DNA from: Chloroflexota bacterium
Lineage (GTDB): Bacteria > Chloroflexota > Anaerolineae > Anaerolineales > Villigracilaceae
Assembly: GCA_024434165.1 (NCBI GenBank)
Contig: QMIW01000041.1
Coordinates: 1-42,580 of the forward strand
Reading direction: 5' to 3'
Length of the DNA: 42,580 nucleotides
Part shown: positions 14,510-22,558 of the stretch, piece after piece
Layout: the number at the start of each line of letters is the position of its first letter
Numbering within the stretch: the first letter of the stretch is position 1
The notes under the pieces: generated by a model
Databases searched by the model: none
What the model was told of the DNA's origin: nothing
What the model saw: only the letters and a program-made list of their open reading frames with translations
Translations under genes and position numbers: made by a program

Positions 14510-17419
14510 TTACACCACCTTCGTCACCTTCAGCCCCACCCTCGACCCCTCCAGCGCAGACTGTGGACCCAGCACCACCACCGCGTCCGACTTCGCCACC
14601 TTTTCCAATACTTCGCCGAAAGCGATGAAATCTTCGCCGTTGGTGGAGAGAACTTCGTCGCGGTATTTCTGGCGGAAGGCGTCGTCGCGCCCTGTGATGT
14701 AGCGCATCATCGAAGTGTAGCCCTTCGCGTCGGGCAGTTGGTAGGCATCCAGGTCGCCGATGGCGGCGATGACGGCTTTCTTCAGTTCGTTTTCGTTCAG
14801 ACGCGCAGAATCGAGCGATTTCAAGAACTCGGCGGCTTTGTCGTAATTTGCGAGCGTGTTATCCAGATTCGGGTCGCGGTAGGAGAGGAAACTGAACACG
14901 CCCGTCGCGTCGTCGAATTGGGCGAACGCGCCGTATGCGCCGCCCTGCACGCGGATTTTTTCCCACAGGTGAGTCATGCCCAAATATCCGACCACCACCA
15001 TTGAAGAGCCATCCAATTCGTAGCCGTGATCGTACAGGTTTGCGCCCTTCGCCACGTAATTGACCTGCGCAGGAATCGCCAAGCCTTCTTTTTGGGTCGA
15101 AGGTCGAAAGTCGAAGGTCGAGAGTTGCGCATCTTTTACTGGCATGGCGAAGATGAAATTTTCCAAATGCGGCTGGAGGGTCTTCCAATTTGCAGCGTCG
15201 AGCGTCACGTTGCACAGCAGGGTCTTGCTGTTGATCAACGTCTCGCGCATGGTTTCCAGTTTCTTCAACACGCTCGCCCACTTTTTATCAATTTCAGCCG
15301 CCAGTTCGCGCAGCGCAAACAGATAACTGATTCCATGCGTCTGTTCGTTGACCCAGCCCGTGCCGCCAAACTGCGCGCGCAGGCGCATGTTCGCAAAGCG
15401 GTGTCCTGCAGGCGCCAGCCCAGACTCGAGTCCCGCTTTTTCCTCCAGCACGATTTGCTTGAACCGTTCCCTGTCGTCGAATTTTGCGGTGAGAAGGACA
15501 TCGCGCAGGATGCCCAGCATCTCGTTGGCTTGACTCATCGTGGACTTGCCGCGAATCATCAGGTATGCGCGGCTCTCTCTTGACTTGTGGGTGGTCGCCG
15601 CGACCGCCGAGCCGTAGATTCCGCCCGTGCTTTTTCCGATCCGCTGCGAGAGTTTGACGTAGTCTTCGGCTTCGGTGCCCATCTCGAGCAGGGCGCGCGC
15701 GAAGATCTCCGTCAGCGGAATCAGTTCCTGCGGCATGGCGCGTAAATCGAAGGCAAGGTCGAGATAGACAATGCCGTTGGTGAAGAGGTCGTGATACAGG
15801 ACCTTTGAATCCTGTACCTGGATTTCTTCGATGGGAATCGTCTTCACCTGCTTGTCGAGATCGTCCAAATCGAGGACGGGCAGTTTTGCCAACGCTTCGG
15901 GCGAGTCGGGGGTCTCCTGGCGCAGCCTGAGTTTTTCCGTGTTTTCGACATGCCTGCGGATGTCGTCGTCGCTCATGGTCTTTCTGGCAGAATCCAGCCT
16001 GGACTTTTCCTCCGTTTCGAGGCGTTGAGCCAGCTCCGAGTCAGGTTTGAAGCGGATGGTCGTCCTGTGATTGTTCTCCAGCAGGTAGGTCTGAATCATC
16101 TTTTCAAAATAGCGCGGGTCGTCTGCAAGCCGCTTCTTGACTTCGTTGAGCGGCGCTTCGAAGGCGAGCAGTTTGAAGGCGTCGTCATCGTGCAGCCAGG
16201 TGGTGAGCGCGCGGAGCATGATGGCAATGCCGCGCGGGAAGGCGCCTGTGTTGTTTTCGCGCAGGGCGAACTCGATGGTGTTGACGGATGCGGCAACGGT
16301 GTCGGGGTCTATGCCTTCGTTGACGAGTTTTTGCAATGTGTCGAAGATGAGCGTTTCGATTTTCCTGGCGTGGCGGGCGCGCGTGCCTTTGAGTCCCGTC
16401 GAGAAGATCATCTCGCGCAGTTCGGTTTCGAGACCGATGCCCGCAAGGTCTTCACCGAGACCCGAATCGGTGAGCGCTTTTTTGAGCGGCGAGGCGGGCG
16501 TGCCGATGAGCGCGTGCGCGAGGATTTGGAAACTCAAATTTAGCGCGGGGTCGGAGGTGTCGGGTAGTTTCCAGTTGACGGTGAGATAATGCTTTTTATC
16601 GAGGTCTTCGCCTTCGCTGGCGATGTAGGCGGTTTCGATTTTCTTCGGCTTCTTGAACGGCTTGGCAGGCGGCACCGCCGATTTGACTTTCTTCTTTTTG
16701 AACGGCTTGAGGTAGCCTTCCATCAGTTTGAGGCGTTTGTCGGCTTGGTCGTTGCCGTAGAAAAAGATGAACGCGTTGGAAGGGTGGTAGTAGGTCTCCC
16801 AAAAGGCGCGGAAGTTTTCGTAGGTCAGGTTCGTGATTTCGGCAGGGTCGCCGCCCGAATCCACACCGTAGATGTGTTTGGGGAAGAGCGACTGTTGAAT
16901 GGTGCGCGCGAGCAGGTTTTCGGGCGAGGAATATGCGCCTTTCATTTCGTTGAAGACCACGCCCTTGTATGCCAGCGGCGCGGCGGGATCGTTGATCTCG
17001 TAATGCCAGCCTTCCTGCATGAGCGTCTGCTCGCTGATGAGCGGATGAAAGACCGCGTCAATATAGACGTCAATCAGGTTGTAGAAATCCTTTTCGTTCT
17101 GGCTCGCCACAGGGTAGCAGGTTTTGTCGGGATAGGTAAAGGCGTTGACAAACGTCGCCAGCGAGCCTTTGAGCAATTCCACGAACGGTTCCTTGACGGG
17201 GTATTTCTCCGAGCCGTTCAGCACGGAATGTTCGAGGATGTGCGCGACGCCCGTCGAGTCTTTGGGCGTGGTGCGGAAGGTGATGCTGAATACCTTGTTC
17301 TCGTCGTCGTTGATGACGGAGAGCAGGCGCGCGCCCGTGCGTTTGTGTTCGTACAACCGCACAAGGGAGTTGATTTCGGGAATTTGTTGTTCTTTGATAA
17401 GGGTGAAGGATTTGGACAT
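14510..17419 (-). CDS. M16C family zinc metallopeptidase (PreP/insulinase-like)
   Basis: A 969-residue peptidase, the usual length for the M16C/presequence-protease group, whose two halves close around peptide substrates. The inverted zinc motif HILEH (His60, Glu63, His64) is intact and the downstream VVFNEMKGAYSSPENL region is conserved. The second half (about 530-969) is the non-catalytic partner domain. No signal peptide is seen, so it is probably cytoplasmic and degrades short peptides. A short-period DNA repeat at 15094-15127 adds a segment rich in Phe, Arg, Pro, Ser and Thr (STFDFRPST). The stop codon abuts a REP palindrome. Spacing to the upstream methyltransferase is 22 bp. Confidence 0.93.
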   Translation of the reverse strand: MSKSFTLIKEQQIPEINSLVRLYEHKRTGARLLSVINDDENKVFSITFRTTPKDSTGVAHILEHSVLNGSEKYPVKEPFVELLKGSLATFVNAFTYPDKTCYPVASQNEKDFYNLIDVYIDAVFHPLISEQTLMQEGWHYEINDPAAPLAYKGVVFNEMKGAYSSPENLLARTIQQSLFPKHIYGVDSGGDPAEITNLTYENFRAFWETYYHPSNAFIFFYGNDQADKRLKLMEGYLKPFKKKKVKSAVPPAKPFKKPKKIETAYIASEGEDLDKKHYLTVNWKLPDTSDPALNLSFQILAHALIGTPASPLKKALTDSGLGEDLAGIGLETELREMIFSTGLKGTRARHARKIETLIFDTLQKLVNEGIDPDTVAASVNTIEFALRENNTGAFPRGIAIMLRALTTWLHDDDAFKLLAFEAPLNEVKKRLADDPRYFEKMIQTYLLENNHRTTIRFKPDSELAQRLETEEKSRLDSARKTMSDDDIRRHVENTEKLRLRQETPDSPEALAKLPVLDLDDLDKQVKTIPIEEIQVQDSKVLYHDLFTNGIVYLDLAFDLRAMPQELIPLTEIFARALLEMGTEAEDYVKLSQRIGKSTGGIYGSAVAATTHKSRESRAYLMIRGKSTMSQANEMLGILRDVLLTAKFDDRERFKQIVLEEKAGLESGLAPAGHRFANMRLRAQFGGTGWVNEQTHGISYLFALRELAAEIDKKWASVLKKLETMRETLINSKTLLCNVTLDAANWKTLQPHLENFIFAMPVKDAQLSTFDFRPSTQKEGLAIPAQVNYVAKGANLYDHGYELDGSSMVVVGYLGMTHLWEKIRVQGGAYGAFAQFDDATGVFSFLSYRDPNLDNTLANYDKAAEFLKSLDSARLNENELKKAVIAAIGDLDAYQLPDAKGYTSMMRYITGRDDAFRQKYRDEVLSTNGEDFIAFGEVLEKVAKSDAVVVLGPQSALEGSRVGLKVTKVV
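15094..15127. repeat. Degenerate GGTCGAA short-period repeat inside M16 gene
   Basis: Four imperfect units of the form GGTCGAA/AGTCGAA in a row. They are translated in the peptidase as an STFDFRPST-like segment, which looks like an insertion in an interdomain loop. Confidence 0.65.
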
Positions 17420-17431
17420 GGTTCTCCTGCG

Positions 17432-18524
<1,093 letters not shown>

Positions 18525-18718
18525 TTATCTCAAAAAATGTGCGATGAGATTGTGGAAGTTTGGGAAAAAGGGGAAAGGGAGGGGAATGATGTCCACAACA
18601 GAAATTATACCCTCCTCGGACTCGCTTAACATCCCCCGTTATCTAACAGGAATTCACCTTCAAATATAGGCGGCGCCCGCCCTGCCTGCGTCGCTTGCAG
18701 CCAGCGTAATATCCAACT

Positions 18719-18961
18719 TCACCCGCGCATGAGACTCAGGTAGACGGTGTTGCTGCGGCTGCTGTACCCTGCGCGGATCAACTTCGCGTTGACAAGGTAT
18801 TCATCCAGCATGATGGTCCGCCCGTCGTCCCCGATCTTCTCGATGGCGCTGGTCTTTCCGTTGGGGATGCAGATCACCGTCACTTGATCGTCGGCGGTGA
18901 TTCCATTTCGGGCAAAGTTTTCGACGATGCGCTGGAGGATGGCTTTTTCTTCAGATTGCAT
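18719..18961 (-). CDS. Small protein of unknown function downstream of carD
   Basis: An 80-residue, soluble, mixed-charge protein not assigned to a family. The start at 18961 (MQSEEKAIL) has AGGAAATCACC upstream and lies 10 bp after the carD stop, so it is probably co-transcribed; a longer frame from 18982 would overlap carD. The N-terminal half looks helical (EEKAILQRIVENFARN), and the C-terminal half is strand-like with a basic RAGYSSRSN segment. The gap from 18522 to 18718 shows no clear gene or terminator. Confidence 0.65.
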   Translation of the reverse strand: MQSEEKAILQRIVENFARNGITADDQVTVICIPNGKTSAIEKIGDDGRTIMLDEYLVNAKLIRAGYSSRSNTVYLSLMRG

Positions 18962-18971
18962 GGTGATTTCC

Positions 18972-19457
18972 TTAATCGGCATGTTTGGATAACAATTTTT
19001 GGAGTTCGATCTCCGCGTCCTGCGGGGTGATCGAAAAGATAAAACTCCATTCCCCGATCAGCGTTTTTTGAACGCGCCGCATGAGGTCGCGGTCGTATTC
19101 GCTCCAGGTACGGTGTTTGCGAAGAGCCGAAAGATCGCGGATCACCCTGCAAAGCGTCTCGGCTTTACCGTCTTTGAGAAGTTCCAGCAAATGTTGGTTG
19201 CGTTGACGGCGGTCGGTGGGCAGGGTTTCTGGCGGACTCGCGAGCGTATCCAGCAATGTGCGAAATTCCGATCGGCTTGTCGGGCTGCGCAGCCGTTTTC
19301 CCAGGTTTTCATCGGCAGGCACCCAGATGGTCAGGTCGGAGATTTGCACCATGTAATAAGGAATATTCTGCTCCCCAAATGAGCGGTCTTCGATGCTTTT
19401 TACCTGCCCCACCCCATGCGTGCAATGGACAACCCAGTCGCCTGGTTGAAAATCCAT
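18972..19457 (-). CDS. carD: CarD-family transcription regulator
   Basis: A 161-residue CarD/CdnL-type protein. The N-terminal RNA-polymerase-interacting domain (about 1-60) begins FQPGDWVVHCTHGVGQVKSI and includes IWVPADENLGKRLR. The C-terminal helical part (about 70-161) holds RRQRNQHLLELLKDG and WSEYDRDLMRRVQKTLIGEW. Such proteins bind the beta subunit and stabilise open complexes at many promoters. The start at 19457 has CAGGGAGATTTTC upstream; a frame extending to 19625 would translate through a terminator hairpin and a repeat. A promoter at about 19549 and a terminator at 19481-19519 lie in the leader, suggesting attenuation. Confidence 0.9.
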   Translation of the reverse strand: MDFQPGDWVVHCTHGVGQVKSIEDRSFGEQNIPYYMVQISDLTIWVPADENLGKRLRSPTSRSEFRTLLDTLASPPETLPTDRRQRNQHLLELLKDGKAETLCRVIRDLSALRKHRTWSEYDRDLMRRVQKTLIGEWSFIFSITPQDAEIELQKLLSKHAD

Positions 19458-19480
19458 GAAAATCTCCCTGGCGCATTGCC

Positions 19481-19519
19481 AAAAAAGAAAAACGCCAGCC
19501 TGACAAAAGGACTGGCGCT
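19481..19519 (-). terminator. Terminator hairpin in the carD leader
   Basis: On the minus strand AGCGCCAG pairs with CTGGCGTT around a loop that includes CCTTTTGTCAGG, and is followed by TTTTTCTTTTTT. It sits between the putative carD promoter and the carD start, 24 bp from the ATG. It could be an attenuator or a leftover terminator of the dehydrogenase gene. Confidence 0.75.
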
Positions 19520-19548
19520 TGGACACGGTCAATCTGTTATGCAAAATC

Positions 19549-19557
19549 ATTATATCA
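19549..19557 (-). promoter_or_regulatory. Extended -10 promoter for carD
   Basis: TGATATAAT on the minus strand, an extended -10, predicting a start near 19541 and a leader of about 85 bases. No good -35 is visible; repeat copy B begins at 19581, close to where it would be. Confidence 0.5.
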
Positions 19558-19580
19558 CCAAAGGCGTTGATACTTTGTTT

Positions 19581-19735
19581 AACCCGCGTTGCTGCCTTGG
19601 TTTCAAGAGGCTTCCCTCGCCCCAAACAAGGTTATATATTCTGGGATGACTTCCCCCTCTCCAGATGGGAGAGGGCAGGGTGAGGGCTTTGGGCGGGGAA
19701 CCTAGAAAATCTATTGGAAGGTGGCAACTTGAGTT
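19581..19735 (+). repeat. 155-bp dispersed element, copy B (MITE-like)
   Basis: The same length as copy A, with about five differences by eye. TTGTTT lies directly outside both ends, a possible target duplication. It sits between the zinc-binding dehydrogenase stop (19773) and the carD promoter, so the gap 19458-19772 consists of carD leader, promoter and this element. Confidence 0.85.
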
Positions 19736-19772
19736 TTGTTTAAATTTGCGTGGCTGCGCGCGATGCGATACC

Positions 19773-20804
19773 TTACTTTATCTTCAGCACGATCTTCCCA
19801 AACTGCCTGCCGCGTTCGTAATGCTCGTACGCCTCGCGCGCCTGCTCCAGCGGATAGACCGAATCCACAATCGGCGTCAGTTTGCCGCTGAAGACCTGTT
19901 CCATCATCTCGCGGAAATCGTGCAGGCTGCCCATGGTCGAGCCGATGTGCGTTTGTTCGTTCCAAAACAGCAGGGAGAGATTGGTGACGGCTTCGCGTCC
20001 CGTTGTGCGCCCGTAGGTGACGATGCGCCCGCCTTTGCGCAGGATTTTCTGGCTGTCGAGCCACGTCAGCGCGCCGACGTTCTCCACCACCACATCCACG
20101 CCGCGCCCGTCGGTGAGGCGGCGCACTTCTTCAAACGGATTGCCTTCGCTGCGGTTGACGGCGAAATCCGCGCCCGCCTGACGCGCCCGCTCCATTTTTT
20201 CCGCGGAACTGGTGACGGCATAGACTCGCGCCCCCAGCATGTGACAGATTTGAAGCGCCGCCGCTGCCACGCCGCCGCTTGCTCCCAATACCAGAACCTT
20301 TTCTCCCTTTTGAATTTTCGCGCGCGTGACGACGGCTCTCCACGCGGTTTGATACGCCAGCGGAGCCGCCGCCGCAGTGACAAAGTCGAAGCCTGCGGGC
20401 ATGCGCATGAGTTTATCGGCGTTGACGGCAATATATTCCGCATTGCCGCCGTATCCGTTCGAGCCGAGGATGTCGTAGTCGTCGCACAAGGTCACTTCGC
20501 CGCGCAGGCAATGCTCGCACTTCTCGCAGGATAGCGACGGGTTGACCGCGACCGCATCGCCCACCGACCAGCCTTTCACATCGGGCGCGAGTTCGGCGAT
20601 GACGCCCGAAATGTCCGAGCCTGTCCACATGGGGAAGCGATAACTTTCGTCGGCGGGACCGTGCAGCGCCCACAACTCCAGGTGGTTGAACGCGCTGGCG
20701 TGAACTTGAATCAACGCCTGCCCAGGTCCGATTTTTGGATCGGGCACATCGGCGATTTGGATTTTGGAGGAATCTCCACATTCGTAAAAGACGGCGGCTT
20801 TCAT
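19773..20804 (-). CDS. Zinc-binding medium-chain alcohol dehydrogenase/reductase
   Basis: A 343-residue MDR-superfamily NAD(P)-dependent oxidoreductase. The GroES-like domain (about 1-130) includes the structural-zinc cluster CEKCEHC-x6-C and the GSDISGVI segment; the Rossmann domain (about 140-290) has VLVLGASGGVAAAALQIC. The Cys normally found near residue 40 as a catalytic zinc ligand is replaced in HASAFNHLEL, so it is nearer the quinone-oxidoreductase-like branch than classic alcohol dehydrogenase. It overlaps the stop of the 90-residue gene by four bases (ATGA) and is the last gene of the FAD-subunit operon. Substrate unknown. Confidence 0.88.
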   Translation of the reverse strand: MKAAVFYECGDSSKIQIADVPDPKIGPGQALIQVHASAFNHLELWALHGPADESYRFPMWTGSDISGVIAELAPDVKGWSVGDAVAVNPSLSCEKCEHCLRGEVTLCDDYDILGSNGYGGNAEYIAVNADKLMRMPAGFDFVTAAAAPLAYQTAWRAVVTRAKIQKGEKVLVLGASGGVAAAALQICHMLGARVYAVTSSAEKMERARQAGADFAVNRSEGNPFEEVRRLTDGRGVDVVVENVGALTWLDSQKILRKGGRIVTYGRTTGREAVTNLSLLFWNEQTHIGSTMGSLHDFREMMEQVFSGKLTPIVDSVYPLEQAREAYEHYERGRQFGKIVLKIK

Positions 20805-21073
20805 CGGTAAATATCCTCTTCATCCTCCACCGCAGGCGGCGGAGAGGCGAGGTCGTAATTCCATACGCCGCTCTCTTTCATCGCCAAGGCGACGTCATAC
20901 GGTGTGGGTTGGAATTGGTAATTCTGTTTCTCCAGAAATTCGAGGATCAGTTTATGCGGCGGTCTTTCGACCTTGAAACTTTTCTGGACGCGGTTGAGAA
21001 AGTATTTGGCGCTTTCGTTCGAGATTTGAAATATCCGCGCGATCTCTTCGAAGGGCTTGATTTTGTCCTTCAT
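20801..21073 (-). CDS. 90-residue protein of unknown function in Mo-hydroxylase FAD operon
   Basis: Not recognised as a known family. The start at 21073 forms an ATGA overlap with the FAD-subunit stop and the end forms another with the dehydrogenase, so three genes are tightly coupled. The N-terminal two thirds look helical, with FEEIARIFQISNESAKYFL, which could be a helix-turn-helix (inference only). The C-terminus (SPPPAVEDEEDIYR) is acidic and Pro-rich. The tight packing argues that the gene is real and works with its neighbours. The longer frame to 21271 antisense-shadows the FAD gene. Confidence 0.7.
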   Translation of the reverse strand: MKDKIKPFEEIARIFQISNESAKYFLNRVQKSFKVERPPHKLILEFLEKQNYQFQPTPYDVALAMKESGVWNYDLASPPPAVEDEEDIYR

Positions 21074-21828
21074 TTCAAGGCTTCCAGCGCGCGCCTCGCC
21101 AGCACGGACGCCATTTCCATGCGGTATTCGGCGGAGGTCCACTCGTCGCCGGCTTCGTGACAGGCGTTGCGGGCGGCTTCCTGAATCCCTTCGGCTTCGG
21201 TGCCATCCATGGCGAGCGCGGGCGATTTGCCAAAACCTCCGAGCGCCAACCGCGTGCGGCCCGAGTTCCATTGCGCCAGCGCCGCGCAGACGATGGGTTT
21301 ATCTGACGGCGTGCGGGAGACGTATTCAAAAGCAAATTTCACATGGAGCGGAATGGTGATTTGCGTAATCAATCCCTTTGGTCGAGTGAGCAAATACTCT
21401 CCCGCACCGATCACCGACGACTGATTACTGACCCCTGATGACTGATTGCTGATCACTGTGATCTTCGCGTCCAATGCCAGCAGTGCCGTTGTAAAAGTCG
21501 AGCGTCCGTCACATGCCGCAATCGTGCCTGCAACTGTCGCCACATTGCGGAGATTCAACGGCGCTTCGAGTTTGAGCGCGGTTTTCAGCGCAGCGGGGCA
21601 ATGCTCGGAATCAAGCAGCGCCTGCAGGGTGCAGGTCGCGCCGATTTGCAAATCATTGCCGCTGACGCTGAGCGAATCCAGCCCAAGGGCTTGTAAATCC
21701 ACAACGGCGACAGGATCAGCCGCCGCCTTGGAAAGAAACGTCCCGCCTCCGAGGGGGACGGTATTCGGTTGAGTCAGAAGCGAGAGGGCTTCGTCCAATG
21801 TTCGGGGTCGGTGATAGGTTGAAATCAT
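21070..21828 (-). CDS. FAD-binding subunit of a molybdenum hydroxylase (CoxM/XdhB type)
   Basis: A 252-residue FAD subunit of the xanthine dehydrogenase/CO dehydrogenase family. It begins MISTYHRPRTLDEALSLL. The FAD pyrophosphate-binding loop resembles PLGGGTFLSKAAADP and the second FAD motif is NLRNVATVAGTIAACDGRS. It is a little shorter than the usual 280-300 residues. It could pass electrons from the fused Mo subunit at 10754-13771, though that gene is about 7 kb away. A 53-base ATCAGTAATCAGT-type repeat inserts a Ser/Asn/Gln-rich segment at about residues 125-140. CGGAGGCACTGC precedes the ATG and a TATAAT lies at 21851-21856. Confidence 0.9.
   Translation of the reverse strand: MISTYHRPRTLDEALSLLTQPNTVPLGGGTFLSKAAADPVAVVDLQALGLDSLSVSGNDLQIGATCTLQALLDSEHCPAALKTALKLEAPLNLRNVATVAGTIAACDGRSTFTTALLALDAKITVISNQSSGVSNQSSVIGAGEYLLTRPKGLITQITIPLHVKFAFEYVSRTPSDKPIVCAALAQWNSGRTRLALGGFGKSPALAMDGTEAEGIQEAARNACHEAGDEWTSAEYRMEMASVLARRALEALK
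21409..21461. repeat. Degenerate TGATTACTGA short-period repeat inside FAD-subunit gene
   Basis: Imperfect units such as CTGATTACTGA, CTGATGACTGA and TTGCTGATCACTG. They are translated in frame as VISNQSSGVSNQSSVIG, between the conserved strand KIT and the following GAGEYLL. Confidence 0.7.
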
Positions 21829-21849
21829 GCAGTGCCTCCGTGATGCGTT

Positions 21850-21864
21850 GATTATACCCAGCGC
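21850..21864 (-). promoter_or_regulatory. Promoter -10 region of the FAD-subunit operon
   Basis: GCGCTGGGTATAATC on the minus strand with TATAAT at 21851-21856, about 22 bases before the ATG. The identical 15 bases stand upstream of menG/ubiE at 28480-28494. Confidence 0.55.
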
Positions 21865-21900
21865 AGCCGCGATGGAGGGAAATTCGATTTGTATTGGGTC

Positions 21901-22503
21901 TCAGGGAGACGGCAGGGTCATTTTGAAGCGGAGCGCCAGGAGGCGCATTGCGAAGATGGTGACCGTGCCGATGAAGGAGGCAAGCAGGGTGTTGACATGG
22001 AAGGCGGTCAGCAGGATGAATAAGGAAGTCCCTGCAAGGGAGCAGGTGGCGTAGAGTTCGCTGCTCTGCCCAAAAACATTGGGGATGCGGACGCAAAGCA
22101 GGTCGCGCAGTACGCCGCCGAAGATGCCGGTGACCACGCCCATGAGGATTGCCACAATGGGGGAGAGCTGCAATTGCAGGGTGTATGTGGCGCCGAGTAT
22201 GCTGAAGATGCCCAGCCCAATGGCATCTGCGGTCGTGAGCAATGAATTCGGGATTCGGTTCAGGCGGTAGAAGGAAATGACCGCCACGATGAAGGCGGCA
22301 ACGGTCAACCCCGGGTCGTTGACCCAGAAAACGGGCGTGCGTCCCAGCAGCAGGTCGCGCACCGTGCCGCCGCCAAAAGCGGTGACATAGGCGATGGTGG
22401 TCGCGCCGACGATGTCCATTTGGTATTTGCGCGCTTCGAGCGCGCCGGAAACCGCCGAAGCAATGACTGCGACGTAGGTCAGGATCAAAAGAAGGTTATC
22501 CAT
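21901..22503 (-). CDS. TRIC-type trimeric cation channel family protein (YicG-like)
   Basis: A 200-residue membrane protein with about seven hydrophobic helices. It carries the duplicated glycine-rich motif of bacterial TRIC/UPF0126 proteins: AFGGGTVRDLLLGRTPVFWV in the first half and IFGGVLRDLLCVRIPNVF in the second. Relatives form trimeric K+-permeable channels; some are linked to other solutes. The start at 22503 (MDNLLLIL) matches the family's N-terminus, and the longer frame runs back through the preceding gene's end. Its start lies at the tail of a terminator hairpin (22504-22540), so the only ribosome-binding candidate, GAGG, is inside the stem. Confidence 0.9.
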   Translation of the reverse strand: MDNLLLILTYVAVIASAVSGALEARKYQMDIVGATTIAYVTAFGGGTVRDLLLGRTPVFWVNDPGLTVAAFIVAVISFYRLNRIPNSLLTTADAIGLGIFSILGATYTLQLQLSPIVAILMGVVTGIFGGVLRDLLCVRIPNVFGQSSELYATCSLAGTSLFILLTAFHVNTLLASFIGTVTIFAMRLLALRFKMTLPSP

Positions 22504-22540
22504 AAAAATAACACCGTCCTCACAAGAGGGCGGTGTTATT
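22504..22540 (-). terminator. Terminator directly abutting the TRIC gene start
   Basis: On the minus strand AATAACACCGCCCTC pairs with GAGGACGGTGTTATT around a 4-base loop. It is followed by TTTTT and then immediately by the ATG of the TRIC-like gene. It probably ends the sigma/anti-sigma transcript. Confidence 0.8.
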
Positions 22541-22558
22541 GTACTAAGATTTTCAATG

